A DNA stretch of 64,000 nt from Halocafeteria seosinensis (Eukaryota > Sar > Bigyra > Bicosoecida): contig LVLI01000593.1 in assembly GCA_001687465.1 (NCBI GenBank), forward strand, positions 24,211-88,210, given 5' to 3'. Positions within the stretch are counted from its first letter, which is position 1. The number at the start of each line of letters is the position of its first letter. Below, piece after piece: positions 1 through 11,792 of this stretch. Both the position numbers and the translations under genes were made by a program. The notes beneath the pieces were generated by a model. The model worked only from the letters and a program-made list of their open reading frames with translations, did not search any database and was not told the origin of the DNA.

Positions 1-114
1 TCATGTGCTTCCTTCCCGCCGTGTTAGATCATGAGTTCACCCTCTCTCCTTGGAAGGCTTGATTGCGATATTAATGGATGCTAGGGGTCCTTCTAATAAA
101 TTTCACGCGCTACG

Positions 115-2645
115 TCACCTCCTGGAGTTGTGCCGTCCCCGATTGCTACCTAGCTTCCTAGGCCTCGATCCCCAAAGGGAGTCCTTCCTGTGCGCATCTT
201 GAGCTTCATTGTTATTAATTGGAGGTAATGTATTTTCGTCGGTTCTAGGTCTCAGAAGATCCTGGCGTTTTCGCTCGTCGGTAACAGCAGCGGATGTGTG
301 CTCTTTCGCAGCTTCCCTGACCTCATTCATCTCTAATAGAGGAAGCTGTTCTTTCGAACGGAATTCATTCAAGCTGTCCAGCAAGTATGTTCGCTCCTGG
401 CATTCCTCGTGAACTATTTGTTCCAGATGCTGGATCTTCTGCAAGCAAGAAAGGACAGAAGCGTTCGTTCACCCTATTGTCTTAACTGAGAAAGGGGCTA
501 AATCGACGTACCGAGTCCTTTTGCTCCAACTGTTGTTTGGCTGTGTCCAACTCCTCGCGCATTGCCTCCAAACCTGATTGCGATGTATTCGGATTTTGTG
601 TTGACACTGTTGCTGCCTTCTTCTTTTCAGCTTGTAACTCCCCCCTCATTTCTGCCAGCTCTAATACTTGATTGTCCTGTATTGTGATCATGATATTATG
701 GAGAAAATTTTAACGTGCCTACGCTGATAAAGCGTGCGAGGGAGCAATTTGAGAGTGCTTACCCTTTCCGATGTGACCTGTTGGACTTGTTGTTTTAGTT
801 CGTTTACTTCGTGCTGGTGCTGGGCTTCGAGTTCCCTTTTCACTTGCTCCAGCGCTTTGTTTTTCTCACTCTCAATGCTTGCTTTTTCCTTGTTCAGCTC
901 TTGGAGCTGCTTCTGCACGTCATTTACGCGTTGCTTCTGTTCCTCTAAACGTGCCGTAGCAGTCTTCTCCCTACTACTGGCTGCGCTTAGTTCGCTTTGT
1001 GTGTCATGGAGTTGATTTCTAAGATCATCAACCTGTAGCAAGCGGACATACACTAGCGACTCAACAGAGCAGTTAAGTTGGTGGAACAACGTACTCTGCG
1101 TTCCAGCTGCTGCTGCTCTTCTTTCAAGTATTCAATCCTATCTTCGTAACCCTGTACCATGTCCTTCCATCGTTTCACCTCATTTTCATGGGAAGCCATT
1201 AGGTTATCCATTTCCTTTCTCTTCTCCTCCTTTATCTGTTCTATTTCGGTTTTGCTGCTTGAAGACATCTGTTTTACACTCTTGTCTAGTTTGGAAACTT
1301 CCTGACTCATCTGATCCAGGCTCTGGTCTTTCTCCGAGCACAACCTTTCTAGCTCCTCATTACGTTGCTTCATTGACGAAACGTGGTGTTCATACTTTTT
1401 GATTTCTTCTTCGTATTGTTTGAGTTCGTTAGCTGCCTGCTTCTTCGCGTTTTCAATTCCGTTTTTCCATTGGTTTTCCGTTGCTTGTAGTCTTTCGGTA
1501 AACTCTTTGTGTTCCTGAACATACGTTATTTAGGCTAAACGGGAAACCACAGGAAGCCAAAGCAAGAAATACCACCTACCTGTTCGCGCTGCTTGGCCAT
1601 AGCATCAAGCTTGGCATGCAGCTCATCTATCTCACTCTGTTGGTTACCCAACTGGGACTCTTGCTCCTGAAAATAAATGGAACACTAGTAGAAGACACAA
1701 TGCGACGCAAACAATATACATTGTTCTTTCTTACCTTCCTCTTGTTATAATTGGTTTCCAGATCTTGCTTGATAGACTCAAGTTCTTTCATCTTTTCCTG
1801 GTATTGCTTTGACTCAGTCTCGTACTCCTGCAGTTGTTTTCGATAATTGTGTATAGCCAGTTTGTAGCTACGTATGCTAGCAGAAATTTTATCTTGATCC
1901 TTTGTTATCAGTCTCTGATTCTCTTTTACTTTATCGAGTAGATCTGACCGTTGGGACTTGTATCTCGATGCAATTTCCGCCATTTTGCTCCGGAGTGGTT
2001 GCATCTGATTATGAATACTGTTACGGAACGACCGTATTTCTTCATCCTTCTCCGATAACTGCTTTTTCAAAGATTCCACAGCATCAGCTACCGCCTTGTA
2101 TTTTTGACTCTCCCATTCCTGTGTGCTCTTATTCGCTTGTTCCAGCTGCTTCTCCAAGTCTTGAATCCGTTGTTGCCGCCGGTCACTGTCAGCTTCGATC
2201 TCTTTGATATGTTCAATTTTTTCCTGCAATATGGTCACCATTTTCGCATCACTTTTTGGAAACTTACGTTGCGAAGATGGCGCTTGTACTCACTTTCCAC
2301 TTTTTCATTTGCTCTTCGGCAGCATTCATTCTATCCTCCATTTCATGCATTTCGGCGTACACCAGGTAGCTCACCCCACACACTCTGCAGTATTCACACA
2401 ATCCAATCCATGTTAAAGGCGGTACAGTGAGCGCAACGAAAAAAAGTTCTACGGACGTACTCGCACACTGTGTCCTCTTTATTGGCCGTCTGTAGGGATT
2501 CTGGTAAATCAGACCGTGTGGGGCCTTGTCGCAGATCTTCCGGTTTCGTGTTGGCTCGGCTATCCACCACATCCCGTTCCCAATCGTATTCCGCCGTCGC
2601 GGCCTCAAAGAGAGCTTCGTAATCATCCTCCGCCTGAGCTGCCAT
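115..2645 (-). CDS. Multi-exon coiled-coil protein, function unknown
   Basis: I do not recognise the family. Eight exons on the minus strand give about 670 residues. Phase-consistent exons are 2223-1735, 1666-1580, 1514-1095, 1032-763, 676-512 and 438-115 (TGA at 115-117), all phase 0. Exon 1 starts at ATG 2645-2643 (MAAQAEDDYEALFEAA). The boundary between exon 1 and the short exon 2, which ends at 2294, is uncertain. Residues from about 75 to 600 are almost continuous heptad-like Glu/Lys/Gln-rich helix (KEIEADSDRRQQRIQDLEK and similar), so a long parallel coiled coil is likely. The tail is basic and disordered (RGRHNSRR). It diverges from the MAPKK gene across a 575-bp spacer. A cytoskeletal or ciliary role would fit other genes in the window but is only inference. 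Confidence 0.8.
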
Positions 2646-3219
2646 TGTCGTGCCAACTGTAATAAACAAGCTATATAACCCGTAATGCCCGTTTAGCGAC
2701 CTAGCAAGTTGAAGTTGCTTGCTTCATGGGTCTCCAGAGCCAGTCATTCCATACTATACACCGGAGTACTACCTATTGCTGTATGCTCATCGAAACAACC
2801 CCTCTGAGCTTTCGGATTTTCGCTGGTGATAACACACTGCGCCGTGAATGTCTTGCGTACACAACTTCAACTTATGACGGCGCCAACTTCACAAAACGTG
2901 TTTCCATTGCGGATTACTCTTTCCCGTACCGACTCTCCCCGACATACATTAGAGAACATAGTCATTCATCGTTTATTGTCCGCACAAAGTCGAATGGAAC
3001 CCCACCGTTTGTGATTGGATTGGGCGCCCAAGTTGAAGATGAAAGCAGCAATCTTTTCGTCGACCTCTGAAACAAGGTTTCCATTGCCTTTCTACGCGCC
3101 CTTTTAGGTGGTTTATACACGGTTTTCTCATGGCTTAATTAGTTCATAGTAGAGGAATATTTGTATTTAATCGTATAAACGATGCGTTTCTGGATTAAAA
3201 GGGACAAAGTAGACACAAC
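2646..3219. promoter_or_regulatory. Divergent promoter region with AAGTTGAAGTTG-type elements
   Basis: This 574-bp spacer separates the start codons of the coiled-coil gene (minus) and the kinase gene (plus), so it should hold both promoters. It contains CAAGTTGAAGTTGCTT at 2704-2719, CAACTTCAACTT at 2862-2873 and CAAGTTGAAGATG near 3029. The same core recurs upstream of other genes in this window. An open frame at 2726-3070 has no recognisable family and I do not call it a gene. Confidence 0.4.
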
Positions 3220-6200
3220 ATGAGCAGTTCGTTGCCGCAGGTTCCCGGAGCCTCCGGGGGCGAAGATAGACGACAACAGGTCCACTATCAGCAAAATAAG
3301 CGCGGTTCCGCTTCCACCATCGCCTCGAGACGCTCTTCCAACACTTCACTGAGCTACTATGATGCGTCTCCCGCGGCTAAGAGCACTAGTAGCCGTGGTT
3401 CAGCCGAGAAAAAGAAGCGTCCATCTACCTCTACGACCGCTGAACGACGAAGTAGTGCATACACAAATGACGACGATTTGGATCCTCTGAATTCTAGTGT
3501 CGGCAAAGTGAAAAAGAAACACCGCAAAAGCTACAGTTTCAAGGAGTCGCCTTCGCCAAAACTTCTTGGAGTGGGGCGGGGCGCCAAGAAACTGCCAGCC
3601 TCGGCTGGCTCCAGTCGGGGAAGTGTTGCTTCAGGCAGAAGCTCTCAAGGAGCAACAGATAGCCGTGGGAATGATATTGAATCACCGCTGTCTTCCTGCT
3701 TTGACCGCCCTAGACTCCCATCCTTAGCGGGTAGAAGACTAAGCAATCCGGAAATTGAAGACCGGAATATGTTCCGGCAACGTTCGCTCACCGGAGTATC
3801 AGAAAATACAGATGAGGAAGAAGCATTAGGCACAAGACAGCGAAGCACGTCATGCAGTGATGATTACACTACCAACGACGCATCGACTGGTGTTCGCCGA
3901 GCCCCAGCGGATAATACAGGCGCCTCCAAGAGACGAAGATCCACCGAACAACTATATTCCTCACCGAGCAAAACCACTGCAAGTGGGAGAGCACCAAAGG
4001 TCCCACCTGCGACTATTAATAAATCAAAACACACCCCCAAGAAGGAGTACAGTCCAACAATACAGAGGAGATCCCTGCATGTCGCCGTAGATCAAAAAGC
4101 CTCTTCTTCTCAGGAGGACGAGGCGCGCTCGTACTTTACGCCCGCGTCCCGAGCGGGAAATGATGCCAACGGGAAATTGGATTCAGTCAAATCCAACTTA
4201 TTTTCATCACGAAGATCTGATGAACGTAGCCGAAATCGAAAAGCACCGATATCGAGCAACGATGGTGCTCAGCAGCGCCGCAGCCCCAGCAAAAACTCAG
4301 AACGGGCATCTGGATTAGGGAGTGGTAATGGCACAGCAGGCAAAAGTCCGTCGCCAGCTACTCATTCTGGAAAGGATGGTTATGGTGGAAACAGGAGTAC
4401 GTTGGCCAGTTCTCCAGGTGACAAAGAACAACGCAATACTCCTTCCAGAAGCAGAACCGGCGGTGAGACCCTTAGGCAGATACGAGGCAGTACTGTCAGG
4501 GGACTCCCGGAAAATGGCCAACAAAAAGAGACGCACGTTCTACCACCGGCTACATACAACACCCAGCAGCAGGCAAATAATGCAGTGTACAATCAAAGCG
4601 GGACCACCTCTGTAGATACAGTGAAGCAGGATGTCGCGTTGGAAATGAGTGGAAGCACGCCTCTGGAGGAGCAAGAATCGAGTGATATGGATAACACCGG
4701 TACTTTGTCGGCTACTATGCTGTCCTCATTGAGACGGCAGGAAACTAATGCCACTCATTCATCAGCCCAGTCAAGAGATGATATTTTGGACCAGTCATTA
4801 TTATCCCAGTCACTTGTATCGGAGCAGTCGGAGTCTAATAGGAGGCAGATGCCCTCACTTGAGGTTACCGATGATAACGGTGAGGGCCCTCATCTGGGTA
4901 GCAATAATAGTCAGAAAAGCTATAAAGACAGAAGACCGCCAGCATTGCGACTGGAAGATGACGACAGCACTCACGCTTCTCAGAAATTGAACGAACAACA
5001 GGTAACAGATGCACAGGCAGGTGCACATGAAACTAACGTAGCTAACAGTGAATGTTCATCCAGTCAACACTCACAGGAGGAAGATGATGAAGATATGTTT
5101 ACAGTCGATGTACGTGGAGGTAACAAACAGCAGAGCAGCGAAAGCAACAACAGTGATGCCTACACCTGGGACGGAACGGAGTGGAGGCTTCGAGGAGAGA
5201 AAGACGTATCCAGGCAGGCGCCTCTGAAAAGCCAGGATGACAATTGGCGTGTGGGCATGAATGGCACCATTAAGTTGGAAGGGTTTGGGAGTATCCACCA
5301 ATCTGGCTTAGCTTTGACAGAGGAACTGATTCAACGGATGCATGGCATGCACATCAACGGTAGTGTAGGATCTGCTCAACCGCGCCAAGAGCAAGGGCGA
5401 AGAAGCAGCCTCACAAAACAGGAAGCTGAGGCTGTTGCCAAAGCCGCAAGGTATCCGAAACGAGATGTTGATATCCAGTCAGAACTGGTACTCCTGGACC
5501 AGCTAGGAAGTGGCGCTAGTGGAAGTGTACGGCGCGCTTTGCACGTGCCGACTTTACAATTAGTTGCAGTGAAGCAAGTCAGAATTTATGATCCTTATAA
5601 GCGTTCCCAAATGGCTCAGGAATTGAAAACCTTGTATGCGAATATGGTCCCTTTACGTGCTCCCACTCTCGATAACGAAGGTGAGGTCTACTCCCCGAAG
5701 CAGACCGGTGAGCGGACGCTTACACAGGGAAATGGCCTCGCACCGGCTCCGTATATTGTCAAGTTTTTCGATGCATATAGTATTCCTTCGTCCGGCCAGG
5801 TTGCGATAGTAATGGAATACATGGGTGGTGGTAGCTGGGAGGATTTGGTAGACAGAGGAGGAATCCAAGACGAGGAACAGTTATCTAGCATGGGGGGACA
5901 AATTCTTCAAGGTATAGCGTATTTGCACCGGCACCGGCAACTGCATCGAGACATCAAACCAGGAAATATGCTTATGTCTCATGATGGTAGCACACATAAA
6001 CTTGCGGATTTTGGTATTGCAAAGCAGCTAGATAATTCTGAACAAGCTGCGAAAACATGGGTCGGTACTATGATATATATGAGCCCTGAGAGAATCGACT
6101 CAGATTCTTATGGCTATCCTTCTGATGTATGGTCCTTCGGACTGACACTGCTCACTGTTGCAACGGGAAAATTTCCTTACGATGATACCAATTTTTGGGA

Positions 6201-7257
6201 GGTCTCACGTGCAATCAAGTGTGATCCGGCTCCTCTTGACAAATTGGATGAAGTGAAGACGGGCTCTAACGACCGCCCATTTTCTGACGACTTCAAGGAT
6301 TTCTTGCGGAAATGTTTGGAAAAGGATCCCGAAAAACGCTTATCTGCCGAAGAGCTTCTCTCTCATCCGTTCATTGAAAAAGGCAGAGGGTCGAGGAACG
6401 ATGATAGTCAATGTTTGGGTAGCACGTTGACACTCGACAACAACGATAGTCAAACGCCAAAGGAACTCGCGGTAGTTAGTACGGTTGGCTCTGGTACCAG
6501 CCAAAAGGAGTCCAAGAGAAGCGTTAGGCAGTTTGTTGCTTCTGTTCTAGATGACAATTGGGACGTCTTTTTACAGTTCTTTCAACGGCATCAGAGAGGA
6601 ATGGTAAGTGAGTTTATAGTACCATGTCATCGAAGATGTCACTTTTTATAACGACGCTGTCACTATCTGCTGTTGCAGCGACGAAAAGATTTGTATAGTT
6701 TAGACGAAACGTCCTTCAATGTGGATCTCAGTACCAGATACATAATGGCGGGGACCCTAAATGAGGATATGTCTCAGGACCTCTACAAATATTTGAATAA
6801 GAGTTTGAGTGAGCACGGTGGCGTTGACCAGCTTTCGGACGGGGCGACTCGTAACGCTAAGGATGGTGATTCAAATAGCGATATTACAATGAATGGTATG
6901 ACTGGAAGCGCAATTACTGGACACTCTGCTCAGGAGCAGAGAGAAGACTGCGAAGCACCAGAAAGCTTATCCTACGAACAACTTCGAGTTACCCCGGAAG
7001 ATGTCAAGCATCTAGCTTATCAAATGGGACTGTCGCAACAGTATGTCCGCACCCAGTTAAACTACGCAATAAAAGCCAAAATGGCAGGATATTCTGCCAA
7101 GACAGCGTTCGAACGGAAAATAGCGAACCGACGGGACTCTCAAGAAAAACAAAGCATACATACTAACCCGAGGCCATCTGAGAAGTCAGAGGTTTGTTTT
7201 GGTATCAATTTGAAAGGAGAAGGCTATAAAGAGTTTGTTGTGAGGAATGAAGAATGA
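3220..7257 (+). CDS. MAP kinase kinase-like (STE7-type) protein kinase with long N-terminal extension
   Basis: Two exons (3220-6603, 6679-7257; 75-nt phase-0 intron) encode about 1320 residues. Residues 1-740 are Ser/Arg/Asn-rich and disordered. The kinase domain runs from about 755 to 1055. It has the glycine loop GSGASGSV (about 762), VAVKQV lysine, LHRDIKPGN catalytic loop (D911), ADFG (about 929-932) and VGTMIYMSPERI in the P+1 region. Before it, S-EQAAK-T matches the plant-type MAPKK S/T-x5-S/T phosphorylation spacing. By family it would phosphorylate a MAP kinase on Thr and Tyr. The part after the intron is a helical tail (TPEDVKHLAYQMGLSQQYVR) I cannot assign. Known MAPKKs are usually 350-550 residues, so the N-terminal extension is unusual. 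The ATG lies just after a divergent promoter. It converges with the phosphodiesterase gene. Confidence 0.88.
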
Positions 7258-7650
7258 GTCCCATGCTGCTGAATTCCAACAGCTAGAAAGAGCGAGCAAG
7301 AACCATTGGTTTGGTTCGAAGCGTGACACAGGCTCATTTTTTAAATGCATTGGTAGCTACTTTAGAGGAAGCACATGTAGCACGTGGACTGTATGAAACA
7401 GACTAGCGTGTCATACCGTATGACAGCTGATGAAACGAAATTTGTCAAACGCAAGCTGGAAAGCATTCACTATGTATTTATTGTTAGCCAGGATTCCATC
7501 TGTACAAACAGCAAGTGGCGTTCAGCAGTTCCAGATTGTCCCACTCCCTGAGCAATGCAGGACAAACAGAAGCGACATTTGCACTAGCACGCTTTGACTA
7601 TGAACGATTGTACATAACATCCTTCGAGAGTCTGTACCAATTGCAACTCG
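7258..7650. other. Convergent intergenic spacer
   Basis: These 393 bp separate two convergent stop codons and should hold both 3' ends. I see no ORF of interest, no RNA gene and no repeat here. Confidence 0.5.
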
Positions 7651-10600
7651 CTATGTGGTCTGCTGTCTGAACCTTGAGTTCAATTCCTGAATCGATTCAA
7701 GCTTTTTCGCTTCTTCCTCATATGCGTCTCTATTGCTTTTCAAGTTTTCTACGGGTTTAGATAGTCCTCCCAATAACTCGTGCAATTGTTCCCATACTGG
7801 AAGCAATATTTTAGTGATGAACCCTGGCTGCATCTTATATTCGTCCAATTCCGACTGAGCTTGCTTCATAAACGATGGTGGTGTCAAATTGCTTTGTTCG
7901 TGCATCGCTGCTTCATTACGGAATTCCTCGAAGACTCTTGCTCCCCAGCGTTTAGCCAAATTGAAGCTGCCTGTTTGACCTGATAAGTCTGCGCAATGTA
8001 CTACGGCTTCAGCCAGTTCAAGCCGGTCTGCTTCTTCATCAATATCGAAAGGATCCGTTGGATATTCTGAATTGCTATTGACATCTACCATCTCGCTTGT
8101 TCCTTTTTCCGTCAGATCTTGTGCAGCAGACCGAAATGAGCCTTCTCTCAAGGAGCATTTGGCCGCTCTGTTTGCCAACCGCTGAAGTAACGTAAAATGA
8201 ACTCCCATGTCAGTTCCCAGAATTACTTTCAAGATGACTTTTCGACAATACTTGAATTGCTCCCTGCTAAGATTGCAGAAGATGTCATAATCATCTTGTT
8301 GGAGAATCTTGGAAGTCATATGCGCATGATGTGATTCCAAAACAGCTGTATCATTATGTCTGAGAGCCAATTCAGAGCCCGTATTCACTTCGTAGTTCTG
8401 TGAGTGTCCAGGATGATCTATATCGTGGCTGTAGCGACATACCATTAACAGTTGCAGCCACCAAAAACGGTCCAAGAGCCAGTGAATGATACTTACCACA
8501 AGGCGCCTACGAGTATTCCAAGAACATCCAAGTCCGTGAGCATTCTAGTACACTGGGTACTGCCTAAGATTAGGGCAGACGTGTACATCGTTGCGACAGC
8601 ATGATGAAAGTTATGAAAGCTGCATAAGACGAGTACATCACGAGTAAGTGGTAATTCCATTGCAAATCTAAGGCTGGGCGAGTTTACAACAGCAACGTAC
8701 GGATTGTCCAGATACGATGATTCAACACGGGTGATGAACTTCTTCAGTTTCTCACGGGGTAGACCAAACTTCTCGGGTAGGTCCCAGACTTCCAAAATTT
8801 TTAGAATCGTTTTCTTTAATCTACTATGGTCCTGGGATAAAGTATCGAAGGACCACGATAAAGTGTTCGATTCTTCCTGTGTATCTTTGGTCTTGCTTCT
8901 CCCGCTGCTGGAGCTCCACTTTCCTTCTGCAGAACCGTTGGATGCTTCAGAAGGCTCAGAACTATCATCTTTTGTACGGATTTGCTTCCGCAACTTCCTC
9001 ATGATGGAGTCGTCCGCATACGCTTCAAACAAAGAAATCTCGAAATCATTTGGAGAGTCTTGTATATAGCGATCGCTCATCCTGCCATTGGAGAACATGG
9101 ACACTTCGAAACTACTTGGATCGGACAATCTCGCCAACACCATGTCTACCGAGAGTCTTTTCAATGCAACTCCAGCTTCAAGGCCAAATGTTTGCAGCGC
9201 ATGTAGGTCTTGAACGGAAAACCCGAAACTGTCGTCCTTATCGAACACTTGAAGAATAGCAATTGGGCGAATCCGCGAGCCTGGGATGCTAATGGGTACG
9301 CACAGCATATTCCTGTCCCGGTAACTACCTCCATCATCAATTACACCGTTGAATTCTTCTTTGAATGTACCATCTGTATGCCATAAATAAATAGCGCTAA
9401 TCAAGAGTCCCAGAAGGCTTCACGGTGGTAGCTCCTGGTACTTACTGGTCGTCGATTCCTGCACGGTATCTTCCTCAGCCAGGACCTCAGGTGAATCCAA
9501 GGGGCGAATGTTACTTTTCATATTCCTACATACAGCAGGAATCAATCGATCCTTCGCTCGATCGACAAGATGCAAACATAGCCTTTTACAGCGGGTAATG
9601 TGCATCGATGCATCGGCCAAAGTTTCCAAGATATCTCGAATATCTTCTCCCCTAGCTACCGCTCTAAGTACTTCTAAAATCGCCATGTTAGTCTCAAGCT
9701 GCATTTCGAGCTCTTCCTTCATCTTATTGTTGCCCCAAATAGCACCGAATTGCTCGCATATACATGAAAGATTATGTTCGTCCTGGGTCCCAAATTTCCA
9801 GATAGTTTCAAAATTACATTTCTTCGTACCAATGCATTCTCTCATTTGGGAGAGAGGGTTTCCTGAACTTCTTCCAAACGATAGGGACCACTTTGAAGGA
9901 CTCTTTCGATTAACTACTTCGACAAGAGCAACATTTCGGTTGAATGCATCGACTATCGGGGCAACTAGTACTGTACATGCATCGCTCCTTTCCTGTTCTC
10001 TCGGGGCATTAGTTAAGTCCACATTGACAACGTCTCTCGTTTCGGCAACCTTCTTCAAGTAGGTGAAAGAATCTAAATGTACCTCCGAGTTATCGCCTTG
10101 CCGTATCAGCATCTGCTCCGGGGGTGCGTCGGCATCGTAAACGGAAGTACCTGTTCGGAAAACGTACAAATTGACTTTTTCAGCGTTTAGCAGCTGCTTA
10201 ACACAAGAAGTTATCGTGGGTAGTAATTGTTGTTCCGTTGTCAACATAGAAGAAACTCCTTGCTGAACAGCTTCATGCATAATTTGAAATTTGTTTCGAG
10301 AATATTCTGACGTTTCGAGAGCAAGTAGTTTGTTGAACACAGGCTCCAGACGCAGCAACATCGAGGACGCTGATTCGGCCTTAATACTCAGTGCATCTTC
10401 ATTACCTCCTTCCTGGTCAAAAACCTCGAGGATGCAGTTGATACGCTGCTCCAAAGGCAGAATGGCAGTGGCTACAGCTTTGGGAGGGATTTCAAGCACT
10501 TGCGCAGCAATAGAATAAGCTGACTGGTTCAATAAAATGCCGGCAGTTTTACTATCCGAAGACGAATCTCCCGTTCCCACTACACGAGGAACTGGCTCCA

Positions 10601-11072
10601 GGAACGCCAGTAGTTTCTCCCCTAGTTCATGACTACAAAGCAGGTGTTCTGAGTTCCCCGTCACATAGTGCGTTAACGCCCCTATCCACGGCCTTCCAAA
10701 ACTTTCTTCCGATCCTGCTCGTATGCAGCCACTAGGAGGGGTTCGATACTTCTCACACGGCTCTGGGAGACCATCTTCGTTGAATGCAAAAACTATGAGG
10801 ACTCCATATCCTGAAAGAGTTTCTGAATTCCTTCCTTGAATCCGTAGAAGTTCTTGCGCTGTCTCCCGTGCCGCCGCTGCATCACACAGACCAAGATCCC
10901 AGATGCTTGCATATGAACCAGACCAAGCTCTATACCTCATATACGCACCTTGAAGTGTATGACAGTTCAGCAAATGCTGTATGACGTGGTATGTCTCCTC
11001 ATGGTAATTTCCCGTCTCAGCGGCATACGGCCTTTCTTCGGAGTGACAAGTGTGTGACATGTTCTTTTTCAT
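7651..11072 (-). CDS. Class I 3',5'-cyclic nucleotide phosphodiesterase with GAF domains
   Basis: The protein hydrolyses cAMP and/or cGMP. Exons are 11072-9446, 9373-8497 and 8428-7651 (introns of 72 and 68 nt, phases 1 and 2), giving about 1093 residues. The C-terminal catalytic HD domain carries HNFHHAV, then C|HDIDHPGHSQN rebuilt across the last intron, LRHNDTAVLESHHAH, VVHCADLS and the base-stacking glutamine context MQPGFITKILLPVWEQL. All metal-binding His/Asp positions look intact. The N-terminal 600-700 residues contain two or three GAF-like segments (for example CVPISIPGSRIRPIAILQVF and TVLVAPIVDAFNRNVALVEV), which in this family bind cyclic nucleotide or dimerise. I start at ATG 11072. 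An upstream open stretch (11428-11119) could be an extra exon only if a 32-nt intron at 11118-11087 is real. No transmembrane segment is evident. Confidence 0.92.
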
Positions 11073-11428
11073 GATGATTATCCTATCTACCAAAAAACAA
11101 TATTATAATAGCACTCACTGTCGTCGTCGAACAACTCCTTCAACATCCTTGGTACTGCTGCTTCGTGGCCGTAGTACCCTCTGTTCCGTTTCCCGATCCT
11201 TTCTGGGCAGGTGAAGTACAGCGGTGCGCCTCTTCGTGCGTGCCGTATTACGGTCGTGCGGTTTCCGTGAACTGCGCTCACCGTATTAAGTCGTCTGATA
11301 GCATTAGTAAATGAAAACTTCATGCAGAATAAGAGTGAGGGTTCTAGATGTATTCTTCCGGGCATCGCTATCCAATAGACTCTGAACTGAATAGAGTAAG
11401 GCTCAGCGGAACAACACTTGTACTTCAA

Positions 11429-11792
11429 CTTGGACGGGAATTGTTCATTGCATTGTCTTACAAAAAACCAAAGGAGCCAAGAACACAGCGTTTAATAAAC
11501 TATGCAAAATTGTCTCTCAGTACTCGTACAGTCATATTTTTACCGTATACGGTATGTTGTTATTCCGCCAGCTTATGGGTCGTAATACGAGTGAGTCAAC
11601 AGCATTTGAGCTGTACATACACAGTTGACTCTCCCCGCAAAAGATTCGCTTAGGGTTTTAACCCGACCACTTCAATCGGAGGGACGTAGCAACGTTCGGA
11701 GGGCTTACCTTGTTGGATATGGAAGCGTTCAACGGACACGCCGGCGGGAACTTGCAATATGTAAGTTGCAGGAAAAATCACCAGAACAAGAA
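11429..11792. other. Intergenic spacer upstream of the phosphodiesterase and downstream of the CFAP97-like gene
   Basis: No gene is supported. The stretch carries a CTTCAACTTGGA element just upstream (about 11423) and a short GGGTTTTAACCC near-palindrome at about 11652. The promoter of the phosphodiesterase and the 3' end of the next minus-strand gene must lie here. Confidence 0.35.

Noticed and set aside
2726-3070. 114-residue plus-strand open frame in the divergent promoter
   Set aside because: No recognisable domain, overlaps another frame and lies where both promoters must be.
11648-11665. Telomere-like CTTAGGGTTTTAACCC
   Set aside because: Only a single unit, without tandem repeats, so it is not telomeric.
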